A stretch of DNA of 64,000 bases from an uncultured Aquimarina sp. (GCA_947498765.1 CANMLG010000021.1:1-64000), one strand, 5' to 3'. Positions 51,237 through 63,783 are shown, counted from the stretch's first letter. Numbers and translations are program-made. Notes: generated by a model not told the origin, from the letters alone.

Positions 51237-51463
51237 TCAAAAAAACTTTTTAGCATTAAGTTAATTCCTTTTAAAATAAGAAAGATGGCTAATAGCATAA
51301 TTAAAATACCAGGTATTAACACAGCTAAAAATAGAGGATGTTCTTTGTTCATAAAAGCGTTATAAACAATTATAGGGCCTAAACCTAAGGCGCCCAAAGC
51401 AATAGCTAATGTTTTTACGCCTTTAGCAAGTAGTTCTTTATTTGTTTTTTTTTGTTCTTCCAT
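51233..51463 (-). CDS. Small membrane protein, DUF6095-like
   Basis: This 76-residue protein has a short charged start and two transmembrane helices (about 14-36 and 44-68). It resembles the flavobacterial DUF6095 family from memory. It directly follows murQ by 5 bp on the same strand and converges with the DinB-like gene, their stop codons overlapping. The function is unknown. Confidence 0.65.
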   Translation of the reverse strand: MEEQKKTNKELLAKGVKTLAIALGALGLGPIIVYNAFMNKEHPLFLAVLIPGILIMLLAIFLILKGINLMLKSFFD

Positions 51464-51468
51464 TTTGT

Positions 51469-52284
51469 CTATTGTAAAGCATTTAATGCCTGGCGAACGT
51501 TACCGTATTTTTGGATTAACTTTTCAGCAAGTTGGCGTTCAATATTTGCGGTATCTATGAGCATTAAGATGGCTCTTTCAACAAGTTTGTCATTACTCAG
51601 TTGCATGTCAATCATTCGATTGTCTTTTATTTTACCTAATCGAATCATAGTTGCTGTGGATATCATATTAAGTGTCATTTTTTGAGCAGTACCAGCTTTC
51701 ATTCTTGAGCTACCGGTTACAAATTCTGGTCCAACTTCAATTTCAATGGGTAGTTTAGCTTCTAGTGTAAGTGGACTTTTGGGATTACAACTAATACAAG
51801 CAGTTGTTATTTTTTGCTTATTACAATTTTTTAGAGCATGTATTACATAGGGGGTTGTGCCTGAAGCAGCAATAGCTATAACAATATCACTTGTGGTAAT
51901 TTTTCTGCGCTGCAGATCTATCCAACCTTGAGTTGTACTGTCTTCTGCATTTTCAACTGCGTTGCGTATGGCGGTATCGCCACCAGCAATTAGACCTTGT
52001 ACAAGTTCGTCTGAAACTCCAAATGTAGGTGGACATTCACTAGCGTCAACTACACCTAATCTACCACTTGTTCCAGCACCTATATAAAAAATACGACCGC
52101 CTTTTTTTAGTAGTTCTGTAGCAACTTCAATAACTTTAGTAATTTGTGGGAGGGATTTTTCAACAGCAAAAGCTACAGTTTTATCTTCGTTGTTAATGTG
52201 TTGTATTAACTCCAAAGCTGTCATTTGCTCTAGGTTATTGTAATTTGATTCCTGCTCTGTTATTTTTTTAAAGTCCATACGCAA
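51469..52284 (-). CDS. murQ: N-acetylmuramic acid 6-phosphate etherase
   Basis: The 271-residue SIS-fold enzyme cleaves the lactyl ether of MurNAc 6-phosphate, giving GlcNAc 6-phosphate and lactate in cell-wall recycling. Visible motifs are YIGAGTSGRLGVVDASECPPTFG, the GGDTAIRNAVENAEDS segment and the C-terminal NIERQLAEKLIQKYGNVRQAL. The likely start is ATG 52284, with 52278 as alternative. The DUF6095-like gene follows at 5 bp and the DUF4249/TonB-receptor pair lies upstream. It may work with the GlcNAc-kinase-like protein at 15793. Confidence 0.95.
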   Translation of the reverse strand: MRMDFKKITEQESNYNNLEQMTALELIQHINNEDKTVAFAVEKSLPQITKVIEVATELLKKGGRIFYIGAGTSGRLGVVDASECPPTFGVSDELVQGLIAGGDTAIRNAVENAEDSTTQGWIDLQRRKITTSDIVIAIAASGTTPYVIHALKNCNKQKITTACISCNPKSPLTLEAKLPIEIEVGPEFVTGSSRMKAGTAQKMTLNMISTATMIRLGKIKDNRMIDMQLSNDKLVERAILMLIDTANIERQLAEKLIQKYGNVRQALNALQ

Positions 52285-52343
52285 AGGTATTGAACCTAAA
52301 GTTATTTTTAAATTTCTTTATGGGAAAGATTGAAGTAATAATC

Positions 52344-53189
52344 TTATAAATCAGAATTTGGAACTATGGATATTTCTTGTGTATAAACTTCATTTACATG
52401 AAAATATCCAAAAGGAAAATTCTTAGGGTTATTGGTGTTAATAATATTTCCTTTGGCTTTAAAAGGAACGGTTGAAAAAGGTCCATTGTTGGATTCGCCA
52501 GACAATTCAATTATAGCATCAATATAATTGTTAAAGCGTTCATCAGAGCCTAAAAGACGGGCTCTAAATATCCCATTTTTAACTTCGTCAAAAAATTGAG
52601 TGGTAGGTGTTTGTTTTCCATCTTCAAAAAAATCTTCATGATTTATGGATTGTAAATTACCCCAACCAAAATCAAAAACATAAAAATTATCCATATTGGG
52701 AACATCAGTATATTTAATTTCTATGGCAAATTCATCTTCATCAAAATTATTATTTCTTTTTACTTGTTTTACTTGATCGATAGGTGTGGATACATTTAAT
52801 TTTTCGATACTTTCATAAGTGATATTGTTGTAAACAACGGTTAACTTATATTCGGCATTGGGGTCAATGCTTAGGTTGTCTTCTGTGTTGTTTTTGTAAG
52901 TTCCTCTACCAAATGATGTGTTTTGTATATTGAATATTTGATTTGTAGTAAGATTGGTTATGGTCACAGTAGCGTTTTCAACATAGTTAGGTTCTGTTGA
53001 AAAAAAAGGAATGCTTAATGAAAGTCTAACTGTAGCTTCGTCGGTAAAATTACCATCATTATTAAATATGCGCTCTAGGCCAGCATTAATAACTAATCTA
53101 GGGGGAGATGAAGGGAGATCGATATTAATAACATCTTCACAACTTAGGTAAAGTATGGGGATTAATAAAAGGAGCAATGCATTTTTCAT
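52344..53189 (-). CDS. DUF4249 family lipoprotein
   Basis: The 281-residue lipoprotein has signal cysteine 17 (LYLSCEDV) and a beta-rich domain (PPRLVINAGLERIF, then TNNPKNFPFGYF near the end) matching DUF4249. Such genes commonly accompany TonB-dependent receptors in Bacteroidota, and here it follows one by 3 bp. Its likely role is a surface-exposed or periplasmic partner of the receptor. The ligand is unknown. Confidence 0.8.
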   Translation of the reverse strand: MKNALLLLLIPILYLSCEDVINIDLPSSPPRLVINAGLERIFNNDGNFTDEATVRLSLSIPFFSTEPNYVENATVTITNLTTNQIFNIQNTSFGRGTYKNNTEDNLSIDPNAEYKLTVVYNNITYESIEKLNVSTPIDQVKQVKRNNNFDEDEFAIEIKYTDVPNMDNFYVFDFGWGNLQSINHEDFFEDGKQTPTTQFFDEVKNGIFRARLLGSDERFNNYIDAIIELSGESNNGPFSTVPFKAKGNIINTNNPKNFPFGYFHVNEVYTQEISIVPNSDL

Positions 53190-53192
53190 AAC

Positions 53193-55568
53193 TTAAAAAT
53201 TAAAATTATAAGTAATTGAGGGGACAATACCAAAAATGGCCAGTCTAGTAGCTTCATTCTGTAAGCTCTCGTTATTGAAACCAAAGCTAATATTTGTTGC
53301 GTTTTTTCTATTATAAATATTATATATACTCAATACCCATTCGCTATTCCATTTTTTTGTAGAAGTTGGTTTAGGGGTGTAATTTAATGATAAGTCCAAG
53401 CGATGAAAGTTGGGGAGTCTGCTGGAATTTCGCTCTTCAAAATCTGGTACAATAACGCCATCAAAGGGTTCGAATTGATTGCTGGGAAAGGTAGTTGGTA
53501 GTCCTGTTTGAAAGTTAAATGCTGCATTTAGCTTAATTTTCTTGCTTAAATTGTATGAAGAAGTAAAAGAGAGATCATGTGTTTTGTCAAAATTATTTAC
53601 AAACCACCTTCCGTTATTAATACCAGGCTCTATGGGAGTTCTACCTCTAATTTGTTGTTCAGTTCGAGAAAGTGTATAGGAGAGCCAGCCTTTAAAGCGA
53701 CCTTCGTTTTTTTGAAACAAAACTTCTAGACCGTAGGAGCGACCTATACCATTTAAGAGAACTCTTTCAATAGCTTTATTGGCTATAATATTGGCTCCAT
53801 CAATAAAATTCACTCTATTTTTTATGTCTTTATAGTAAGTTTCTATTGAAAAATTGTAGATGTCATCATGTAAATTTTGAAAATAACCAATAGCATATTG
53901 GTTGCTTAATTGAGGTTTAGCAAATTGTCCGCTAGGTTCCCATATGTCTAAGGGGGTTGGGGCAGTTGTATTTGAAATTAAGTGAATATATTGTGTAGTG
54001 CGTTGGTAACTTGTTTTTAATGAGGCATTTTTACTTATTATATATGAAAAACTTAACCGAGGTTCAAAATTTGTAAAAGAATCTGTTATTTTTTTTCTTG
54101 AAACCGATATAGAACTAGTTTCTTGTGCTTCTTCATAGATACCTAGATTTTCATTAAAAACAACAGCTTCGTTGTTTTCATATTGAAAAATTTCATTTTG
54201 TCCTAATCTAAAAAAAGAACTCAAGCGAATACCTACATTCATGGTTAGTTTTTTAGATAAGTTTATTTCTGATTCTATATAATATCCCGATTCAATAGCG
54301 AATTTTTTTGTTAACTGCTCTTTTCTTATGGCGGAGTCAGGTCTATTTGGGGCAATTTTACCAGGGTTAAAGTCATAGTAAAGTTGATTTGTACCATATC
54401 GAAGTGTGATGTCGTTGTTTAAATAGTTTACTAGATCATATTTGAAATTTAAGTTCGAAATACCCGAATTCCATGTAAAACCTATGAAGTCTAAATCTAA
54501 TTGATAATCGTATTTTGTGTAAATAGCAGAGGCATTAGAAAATATATTATTGTTAAATGTATGATTCCAACGTAGGTTAACAAAGCTGTTCCCGTATTGA
54601 TTAAAAAATTGATTTTCTAATTCAAAAATATCATTGCCCAAATAGGTAGATAGATATAGCTTGTTTTTGTCGTTTATAACATGTTTTAGTTTAAAATTAA
54701 GATCATAGAAAAGAGCTCTGTTTTGAATGTCAAATAGAGGTAGGAATAAATGTACGTATGAACTTCGGCCTCCTAATATAAATGATGTTTTTTCTTTAAT
54801 AATGGGGCCTTCTAGGAGTAGTCTGCTGGAAACTAATCCAATACCTCCTTTGGCATGAAATTCTTTATTATTTCCATCTTTTTGAGAAATATCTAAAACA
54901 GATGATATACGACCGCCAAAACGACTTGGAATTCCTCCTTTATATAACTTTAAGTCTTTAATGGCATCGGGATTAAAAATAGAGAATAAGCCAAATAAAT
55001 GAGAGGAGCTAAATAAGGTAGCTTCATCAAGTAAAATTAAATTTTGATCTACTGCACCGCCACGGACATTAAAACCAGCGGAGCTTTCACCAGCAGTGGT
55101 AACACCTGGTAGTTGAATTAGGGATTTTATAATATCAACTTCGCCAAGTACTGCAGGTAAATCTTTAATGGTTTTTATCGAAAGTTTATTCACACTCATT
55201 TCTGGAGCTTTAATTTTAAATTGTTTTGGAGTACTTTCAACAACAACTTCCTTTAGTGTTTGTGTGCTTTTAGTTAAAGTGATATTAACATTTTTATCGG
55301 CATTTAAATTTAGTTGAATACTATTTGATTTGTATCCTATATAGCTATAGTCAATTTTGTGAATTCCTTTAGGTAAGGTAATCGAGTAAAAACCATATTT
55401 ATTAGTAATAGTTCCTTTGTCTAAATCATCAACATATATGGTAACACCAATTAATACTTCATTACTATCAGTGTCAGCAATAATACCGCTAAGTGTTATA
55501 TTTTGAGCAAAAAGAATGAATGATGTAAAAAAGAAAAAAAAGCTTAATGCAACACTTTTTAATGCCAT
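53193..55568 (-). CDS. TonB-dependent receptor with carboxypeptidase-regulatory-like domain
   Basis: The 791-residue outer-membrane receptor has a signal peptide (about 1-21), a CarboxypepD_reg-like beta-sandwich (about 23-110), a plug (about 115-230, with NVRGGAVDQNLILLDEATLF) and a beta-barrel to the C-terminal NFNF. No SusD-like gene is present, but a DUF4249 lipoprotein gene follows by 3 bp, the usual partner for this subclass. The substrate cannot be inferred; siderophores, peptides or other large compounds are possible. Confidence 0.88.
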   Translation of the reverse strand: MALKSVALSFFFFFTSFILFAQNITLSGIIADTDSNEVLIGVTIYVDDLDKGTITNKYGFYSITLPKGIHKIDYSYIGYKSNSIQLNLNADKNVNITLTKSTQTLKEVVVESTPKQFKIKAPEMSVNKLSIKTIKDLPAVLGEVDIIKSLIQLPGVTTAGESSAGFNVRGGAVDQNLILLDEATLFSSSHLFGLFSIFNPDAIKDLKLYKGGIPSRFGGRISSVLDISQKDGNNKEFHAKGGIGLVSSRLLLEGPIIKEKTSFILGGRSSYVHLFLPLFDIQNRALFYDLNFKLKHVINDKNKLYLSTYLGNDIFELENQFFNQYGNSFVNLRWNHTFNNNIFSNASAIYTKYDYQLDLDFIGFTWNSGISNLNFKYDLVNYLNNDITLRYGTNQLYYDFNPGKIAPNRPDSAIRKEQLTKKFAIESGYYIESEINLSKKLTMNVGIRLSSFFRLGQNEIFQYENNEAVVFNENLGIYEEAQETSSISVSRKKITDSFTNFEPRLSFSYIISKNASLKTSYQRTTQYIHLISNTTAPTPLDIWEPSGQFAKPQLSNQYAIGYFQNLHDDIYNFSIETYYKDIKNRVNFIDGANIIANKAIERVLLNGIGRSYGLEVLFQKNEGRFKGWLSYTLSRTEQQIRGRTPIEPGINNGRWFVNNFDKTHDLSFTSSYNLSKKIKLNAAFNFQTGLPTTFPSNQFEPFDGVIVPDFEERNSSRLPNFHRLDLSLNYTPKPTSTKKWNSEWVLSIYNIYNRKNATNISFGFNNESLQNEATRLAIFGIVPSITYNFNF

Positions 55569-55695
55569 AGGAATTAAATTAATAAAACTTTATCTTTTAT
55601 GTTTTAAGAAGTTATTATAAAATAATACTAAGTTACGAATAAGAGGCTTATAAAACTGTTAGTAAGGCTACTTTTAGGATGTGAAAAAAATAGCA

Positions 55696-55729
55696 TAAAA
55701 AAAAGTCCAATCAAATTTGATTGGACTTT
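55696..55729 (-). terminator. Rho-independent terminator of icd
   Basis: A perfect palindrome AAAGTCCAATCAAA / TTTGATTGGACTTT (55702-55729) is followed on the minus strand by an eight-T run. Confidence 0.88.
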
Positions 55730-55754
55730 GGTAATGTGAATTTGATTAAATATT

Positions 55755-57986
<2,232 letters not shown>

Positions 57987-58044
57987 TTAATTTTTGTAAA
58001 TAAACTTACTTTAATTCTAACGTTTTATTTAAAATAGAAACTAT

Positions 58045-58073
58045 CAAAAATATGCGCACGCGAATATATGAAA
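58045..58073 (-). promoter_or_regulatory. icd promoter (-7 TATTTTTG)
   Basis: On the minus strand TATTTTTG (58045-58052) matches the -7 consensus. A near -33 element TTTC (58070-58073) lies 17 bp upstream, giving a leader of about 55 nt. Confidence 0.45.
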
Positions 58074-58253
58074 ATATGTGCGCTTTTTTTAGCTTATTGA
58101 AGGTTTTACGGACTATTGAAAATAGTGGTATTTTTTTTAAATAGAATTATTGATTTGGTAGTAAATAGATTTGTTATTTGCTACTTTTTGATTTTTGTCA
58201 ATTATTGTGTCAGTTTTTTTAAAGATATAAGAAGAATTATAGTGGCTTAAAAT

Positions 58254-58283
58254 AAAAAAGACTACCATTAGGTAGTCTTTTTG
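58254..58283. terminator. Bidirectional terminator after rplS
   Basis: AAAAAAGACTACC and GGTAGTCTTTTT form a 12-bp stem with a 4-nt loop. Confidence 0.85.
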
Positions 58284-58305
58284 TTTGTTTTTAAAGATAT
58301 AAGGT

Positions 58306-58656
58306 TTATCCTCTTCTTTCTTTAATACGTGCTTTTTTACCTGTAAGTTCTCTAAAGTAGAAAATACGTGCTCTACGTACTTTACCTCTTTTGTTTACTT
58401 CGATTTTTTGAATTGCAGGTAAGTTTATTGGGAAAATACGTTCTACACCAACAGTACCTGACATTTTACGAATTGTAAAAGTTTCAGATGTTCCAGAACC
58501 TCTTCTTTGAATTACTACTCCTCTAAAAAACTGAGTACGTGATTTTTCACCTTCTTTAATTTCGTAGTATACCGTAATAGTATCACCAGCAGAAAAAGTA
58601 GGTAATTCATTTTTTGTTACAAATTCGTCCTGAACAAATTTAATTAAGCTTTCCAT
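58306..58656 (-). CDS. rplS: 50S ribosomal protein L19
   Basis: The 116-residue protein lies at the 30S-50S interface. Family segments are [29 protein letters not shown], the [13 protein letters not shown] stretch and the end [24 protein letters not shown]. It is a single gene closed by a terminator; trmD and rpsP, its usual partners in other bacteria, are not adjacent. Confidence 0.97.
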   Translation of the reverse strand: MESLIKFVQDEFVTKNELPTFSAGDTITVYYEIKEGEKSRTQFFRGVVIQRRGSGTSETFTIRKMSGTVGVERIFPINLPAIQKIEVNKRGKVRRARIFYFRELTGKKARIKERRG

Positions 58657-58824
58657 AATTAGGATTAAAATTGATTTTATCTAAACAACATATCACGGAT
58701 ATCGCCAGAGGTTGGATAAACAGGGTGCAAAATTAATTTTTTTATTTTGAACTAGCAAAATAGAAGATGTTTTTTTAGAAGAAATTATTAATGGTTATAT
58801 TTAACGTAACTTAATATTTTCCTG

Positions 58825-60462
58825 TTGTATAAAATAGCTTTTTTTTTGTCTGTTATTTTTTATTTGCCACTTATAGGGCAAAATGAACAAGCTTGGATTT
58901 TTTTTAATCAAAAGCCGAATGCGAAAATTCGTTTAGAATCACCAATAAATTTTTTATCTGAAAAAGCAATTTTGCGTAAGCATAAACATAAAGTACCCAT
59001 TGATGATCGTGATTTACCGTTAGAAACTGATTACGTAAATACTATTAAAGAAAAAGAAGGGATCGCATTTTTAGCTTCGTCCAAATGGTTTAATGGAATT
59101 TTTGTTGAAGGAACCCAGATTGATATAGAAAAGCTCAGAGAATTACATTTTGTAAAGGAGGTATTTTATATGGATAGAAGTTTAAATGTTTTAGGTGCCA
59201 AAAAAAGAAATATTAGAAAGTCAGCTAAATATTTAAAGAAAGATAAATTTGAGGCTGTTGAAGAGTTTGTGTATGGAAATACATTTAGGCAAACTAATTT
59301 AATTAATTTGGAGCCATTACATAATAAAGGCTATACTGGCAAGGGGGTAACAATTGCTGTTGTGGATGCTGGTTTTAAAAATGTTGATATAATATCAGGT
59401 TTTGATAGAGCTAGGAAAAAAGGTTTGTTATTAGGTGGATATGATTTTGAACGAAGAACTAATGATGTATTTGGGTACAAAGGAAATTCGCACGGAACTA
59501 ATGTATTGAGTACTATGCTTGGTTTTGTTGAAAATGAATTTATAGGTACTGCGCCTGATGCATCATATTATTTATTTATATCAGAAGTTGCAGAAAGTGA
59601 AACACCTAAAGAAGAGGCTTATTGGATAGCTGCTGCAGAAAAAGCGGATAGTTTAGGAGTTGATATTATTAACACTTCTTTAGGGTATAGTTTATTTGAT
59701 GATCCGAAATATAATTATACAAACGAGGATATGAATGGGAATACCACATTTATATCTAAGGGGGCGTCTATAGCTTTTGAAAAAGGGATGTTAGTAGTAA
59801 ATTCTGCAGGAAATTCGGGTAATTCACCTTGGGAAATTATCACAGCACCGGCAGATGCCTCGGAGGTACTAAGTATTGGAGCAGTTAGAAGTGATGGGGT
59901 TAAAGCAAGTTTTAGTTCATTTGGACCTACAGCTGATGAGCGTGTAAAACCAGATGTAGTGGCAATGGGGCAAAATGTATCTATATTATCAGATAAGGGG
60001 TCTATAGTTACTAGTAGCGGAACTTCTTTTAGTAGTCCAATAATAGCAGGGGCAATAGCTTGTTTATGGCAGAGTATGCCAGATAAAACACCTATTGAGG
60101 TTAATGATATTGTTAAAATGTCTGGTAGTCTTTCGGTAAATCCAAATATAAATTTAGGTTATGGTATTCCCGATTTTTTTAGTGTATGCAATGAATGTGA
60201 TAAATTATCCATCAATAAAAATGAAAGTGAGGAAAATAATATTCAATTAATAGAAAACCCTGTGGGTGCTTTTTTAGAATTAGGTATATCTAAAAATAAT
60301 CAGGTAAATACCTATGAAATTTTTGATGTTTTGGGTAGAAAATTAGTCGTTGGAAATTTTTATGAAACAAGTATTATTAATGTAAATTATTTGTTTTCTG
60401 GTGTTTATTTTTTAAAATTATACGGGAAAAATGTTAATATTCTTCGTTTTGTTAAGAAATAG
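58825..60462 (+). CDS. Secreted S8 subtilisin-like serine protease with T9SS sorting domain
   Basis: The 545-residue protein has a signal peptide (about 1-18, ending LPLIGQ), an N-terminal propeptide-like part and a peptidase S8 domain with the catalytic triad Asp181 (VVDAGF), His223 (SHGTNV) and Ser401 (GTSFSSP). The oxyanion asparagine is in VNSAGNSG. The last 80 residues (from about ENPVGAF) form a short T9SS-type sorting domain ending NILRFVKK. The start is a TTG: no ATG is near, an in-frame stop lies 18 bp upstream, and the signal peptide begins at once. I infer an exported endopeptidase. Confidence 0.88.
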   Translation: MYKIAFFLSVIFYLPLIGQNEQAWIFFNQKPNAKIRLESPINFLSEKAILRKHKHKVPIDDRDLPLETDYVNTIKEKEGIAFLASSKWFNGIFVEGTQIDIEKLRELHFVKEVFYMDRSLNVLGAKKRNIRKSAKYLKKDKFEAVEEFVYGNTFRQTNLINLEPLHNKGYTGKGVTIAVVDAGFKNVDIISGFDRARKKGLLLGGYDFERRTNDVFGYKGNSHGTNVLSTMLGFVENEFIGTAPDASYYLFISEVAESETPKEEAYWIAAAEKADSLGVDIINTSLGYSLFDDPKYNYTNEDMNGNTTFISKGASIAFEKGMLVVNSAGNSGNSPWEIITAPADASEVLSIGAVRSDGVKASFSSFGPTADERVKPDVVAMGQNVSILSDKGSIVTSSGTSFSSPIIAGAIACLWQSMPDKTPIEVNDIVKMSGSLSVNPNINLGYGIPDFFSVCNECDKLSINKNESEENNIQLIENPVGAFLELGISKNNQVNTYEIFDVLGRKLVVGNFYETSIINVNYLFSGVYFLKLYGKNVNILRFVKK

Positions 60463-60545
60463 TTGAAATTTTTTCCTACGCTATTTTGTAATATGTTAAC
60501 TTATTTTATCGATTTTTTTGTTTATTTCATCGATATATTTACTGT

Positions 60546-60553
60546 TATTTTTG
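60546..60553 (+). promoter_or_regulatory. Probable -7 box of the 134-residue secreted protein gene
   Basis: TATTTTTG fits TAnnTTTG and lies 12 bp after the second of two ATCGAT elements (60508-60513 and 60529-60534, 21 bp apart). The leader would be about 105 nt. Confidence 0.45.
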
Positions 60554-60663
60554 TGATAATATAATATTGGCAGACTTTGTGTAAGTAATTTTGTGTTTAA
60601 AATAATGCACTATTTTTTTTAAACATCTGAATAATTAATCTAAAGAAATACTAAAATCAAATT

Positions 60664-61068
60664 ATGAAATCATTATCATTAATTAAAATATGTTCTTTAA
60701 TAGTAAGTTTATTCATATTAAGTTCATGGAGTTTTAAAGACGATAGCCTGCAAAAAAGTAAAGAAAAAGTAGAATTTGTTGGTAGCAAATCATTAGATAT
60801 TAGCAGTCAACTTGTTTTTGATATTCAATATAAGGCTAAAAGAGGAAGAGAAGTAGTAGTGGCACTTAAGAGAAATGGAGAATGGATAGCTAATGGTGTA
60901 ATGTCTGTAAAAAAAGGAGAAGGAACCGTAAAAGTACCTATAAGCTTAACGAAAAAGTTAAAAAGAAGTAGAAAGTATCAGGTGGATTTTTATTTAAGAC
61001 CAGTAGGTACTACTTGGGAAGAAGCAGTAACTCCTATAAGAAGTATGCCTAATATTACCATTGACTAA
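60664..61068 (+). CDS. Unknown small secreted beta-rich protein
   Basis: The 134-residue protein has a signal peptide (about 1-22, ending LSSWS) and a basic, beta-strand-rich domain (DISSQLVFDIQYKAKRGREV, then VKVPISLTKKLKRSRKYQVDFYLRP). I do not recognise the family; the pattern suggests an immunoglobulin-like or carbohydrate-binding beta-sandwich. It has its own -7 box and a strong terminator, so is monocistronic, between the subtilase and ftsK. The paired ATCGAT elements upstream are also found before the chalcone-isomerase-like gene. Confidence 0.65.
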   Translation: MKSLSLIKICSLIVSLFILSSWSFKDDSLQKSKEKVEFVGSKSLDISSQLVFDIQYKAKRGREVVVALKRNGEWIANGVMSVKKGEGTVKVPISLTKKLKRSRKYQVDFYLRPVGTTWEEAVTPIRSMPNITID

Positions 61069-61190
61069 AATTTTAAGTGTACTTGAGTGTTTTTTATTGT
61101 ATGAGTATTGTTTTAAAATAGTAATGCTAGAGTGGCATTCATGTAGTTGATAATTATTTTTTTAGCTTCAAAATTCAATAAAATCATATA

Positions 61191-61232
61191 AACTTTGTGT
61201 TAGGTATAAGCTTAACACAAAGTTTTTCGTTT
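61191..61232 (+). terminator. Rho-independent terminator before ftsK
   Basis: AACTTTGTGTTA (61191-61202) and TAACACAAAGTT (61213-61224) form a perfect 12-bp stem followed by a T-rich stretch. Confidence 0.8.
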
Positions 61233-61239
61233 ATATTTG
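61232..61239 (+). promoter_or_regulatory. Probable -7 box of ftsK
   Basis: TATATTTG matches TAnnTTTG and lies 16 bp before the ATG at 61256, directly after the preceding terminator. Confidence 0.45.
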
Positions 61240-61255
61240 GTCATATATTTATCCA

Positions 61256-63757
61256 ATGGCTTTAAAGAAATCTTCTTCAAAATCAGCATCTAAAAAGGAA
61301 AAAAAACCTGTGCAAAAAAAAGTAGTTGTTAAAAAACAACTTTCCGAAAAGCAACGTCTTTTATTAGGCGGAGGCTTCATTTTGTTAGGGATTGCAGTGT
61401 TGATATCGCTAATTTCTTATTTTTTTACATGGCAAGTTGATCAAAGTATTGTTAGTAATTTGGAGCGTGATGCTCCAGCAAAAAATTTATTGCAAAAATT
61501 TGGAGCATTTACTGGTGACCTTTTGGTGTATAAAGGCTTTGGAGTTATGTCATTTGTTTTTGCGGTACTTTTAATACTCACAGGAGTAACTTATTTTTTT
61601 GGAATAGGGAAAAAGCAATTAAAACAACGTTGGTTTTGGGGGCTATACTTGGTGCTTCTGGGGAGTGTTTTTTTAGGTTTTTTTAGTAGCTTTTATGGAT
61701 TGCTATCAGGCGTAGTTGGATTTGAAGTAAATGATTACTTACAAGATTATGTAGGAAAAATAGGGGCAGTTTTGATAGTTTCATTTTTTGGATTACTCTA
61801 TTTAATTTTTAGACTAAATCTGACTCCTTCAACTGTCAATGATTTATTTTCTAAAACAAAAAATAGTATCAAAAAAGATTTAAAAAATGAGATAGATAAT
61901 TTAGAATCTAATAAAAAATCTAACAGTGTTGAAGTATCTGATAAAATTACTATAGATAATACTAAGAAAAAGGAAAATGTTGTTACAGAAATTGATTTTA
62001 ATGTAACTAATGAGAATCAAACTACGGAAGTAAAAGAAATTAGTGAAACAGGTCTTAAAGTTGAAGTGGATGAGCCAGTGACAAGTTTGGATGATTTTGT
62101 AGAAAAAGCAGAAGAGGAAAAAGTTCAAAAAGATTCCTTTTTGGTTGAAGTGGCTAAAGATGAACCTTTGGGTATTGAAGTGGCAACAGCTGTTGAAGAG
62201 GAAGAGGAAATTGAAAATTTAAGTAAACAATTGGTTGAAGATTTTGGTGAATTTGATCCGAAATTAGAATTGGGAAATTATAAATTTCCAACTATTGAAT
62301 TGTTAAAAGACTATTCGGCAGGACAAAATAATATAACTATTGATCAAGGTGAGCTAGAGGATAACAAAAATAAAATTGTAGAAACGCTAAAAAATTATAA
62401 AATTGAAATAGCCCACATTAAAGCTACTATTGGGCCAACAGTTACACTTTATGAAATAGTCCCCGAGGCAGGAGTGCGTATTTCAAAAATTAAAAATCTA
62501 GAGGATGATATCGCTTTATCATTAGCTGCTTTAGGAATACGAATTATAGCCCCAATACCAGGTAAAGGAACTATTGGTATTGAGGTGCCAAATAAAAAAT
62601 CAACCATTGTGTCTATGCGTTCGGCTATTGCTTCTGCAAAATTTCAAAATGCAGAAATGGAATTGCCTATTTCGTTTGGGAAAACTATTTCGAACGAAAC
62701 TTTTGTGGTAGATTTAGCTAAAATGCCTCACTTATTAATGGCGGGAGCAACAGGACAAGGAAAATCAGTTGGTTTAAATGCTATTTTAACATCACTGTTA
62801 TATAAAAAACATCCAGCAGAGGTGAAATTTGTTTTAGTAGATCCCAAAAAGGTAGAATTAACATTGTTTAATAAAATTGAGCGTCATTTTTTGGCTAAAT
62901 TACCTGATTCTGAAGAGGCTATTATTACAGATAATACCAAGGTAATTAATACCTTAAATTCATTGTGTATTGAAATGGATGCACGTTATGAATTGTTAAA
63001 AAATGCCTACGTTAGAAACTTAAAAGAATATAATACCAAATTTAAATCAAGAAAGCTTAATCCTGAAAATGGACATCGATTTTTACCCTACATTGTATTA
63101 GTTATTGATGAGTTTGCTGATTTAATTATGACAGCTGGTAAAGAGGTGGAAACACCTATAGCACGTTTAGCACAATTAGCTCGTGCTATTGGTATTCATT
63201 TAATTATTGCAACACAACGTCCGTCAGTAAATGTAATTACAGGAATGATTAAAGCTAATTTCCCTGCACGATTGGCATTTCGAGTGATGTCCAAAATTGA
63301 TTCGCGTACTATTTTAGATACAGGAGGAGCGGATCAATTAATTGGTAGAGGGGATATGTTGTATAATAATGGGAATAATGTAATACGCGTGCAATGTGCT
63401 TTTGTAGATACTCCCGAAGTAGAACGAATTACAAATTATATTGGTGCTCAAAAAGCGTATCCAGATGCTCATTTACTTCCGGAGTATGTTGGCGAAGATA
63501 GTGGCACAAATCTTGATATAGATGTTAAAGATCGTGATGCTCTTTTTAGAGATGCTGCCGAAGTTATTGTAACAGCACAACAAGGTTCGGCGTCTTTACT
63601 TCAGCGAAAGCTAAAGTTAGGCTATAATAGAGCGGGTCGAATTATTGATCAGTTAGAGGCGGCTGGTATTGTAGGGCCTTTTGAAGGAAGTAAGGCTAGA
63701 CAAGTGTTGATTACCGATTTAGTTGCTTTAGAGCAATTTTTAGCCGATGGTAATTAA
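61256..63757 (+). CDS. ftsK: DNA translocase FtsK
   Basis: The 833-residue protein has a basic start, about four N-terminal helices (about 38-185), a shorter acidic linker (about 205-330) and the motor domain with Walker A GATGQGKSVG near 496, Walker B LVIDEFADL near 620 and a C-terminal winged-helix gamma domain (LQRKLKLGYNRAGRIIDQLE). FtsK pumps chromosome ends to dif at the septum for XerCD resolution. The linker is short compared with E. coli FtsK, as usual outside Gammaproteobacteria. The lolA start follows 75 bp after the stop. Confidence 0.96.
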   Translation: MALKKSSSKSASKKEKKPVQKKVVVKKQLSEKQRLLLGGGFILLGIAVLISLISYFFTWQVDQSIVSNLERDAPAKNLLQKFGAFTGDLLVYKGFGVMSFVFAVLLILTGVTYFFGIGKKQLKQRWFWGLYLVLLGSVFLGFFSSFYGLLSGVVGFEVNDYLQDYVGKIGAVLIVSFFGLLYLIFRLNLTPSTVNDLFSKTKNSIKKDLKNEIDNLESNKKSNSVEVSDKITIDNTKKKENVVTEIDFNVTNENQTTEVKEISETGLKVEVDEPVTSLDDFVEKAEEEKVQKDSFLVEVAKDEPLGIEVATAVEEEEEIENLSKQLVEDFGEFDPKLELGNYKFPTIELLKDYSAGQNNITIDQGELEDNKNKIVETLKNYKIEIAHIKATIGPTVTLYEIVPEAGVRISKIKNLEDDIALSLAALGIRIIAPIPGKGTIGIEVPNKKSTIVSMRSAIASAKFQNAEMELPISFGKTISNETFVVDLAKMPHLLMAGATGQGKSVGLNAILTSLLYKKHPAEVKFVLVDPKKVELTLFNKIERHFLAKLPDSEEAIITDNTKVINTLNSLCIEMDARYELLKNAYVRNLKEYNTKFKSRKLNPENGHRFLPYIVLVIDEFADLIMTAGKEVETPIARLAQLARAIGIHLIIATQRPSVNVITGMIKANFPARLAFRVMSKIDSRTILDTGGADQLIGRGDMLYNNGNNVIRVQCAFVDTPEVERITNYIGAQKAYPDAHLLPEYVGEDSGTNLDIDVKDRDALFRDAAEVIVTAQQGSASLLQRKLKLGYNRAGRIIDQLEAAGIVGPFEGSKARQVLITDLVALEQFLADGN

Positions 63758-63783
63758 TTAGAATAATCGCACTACAATTAATT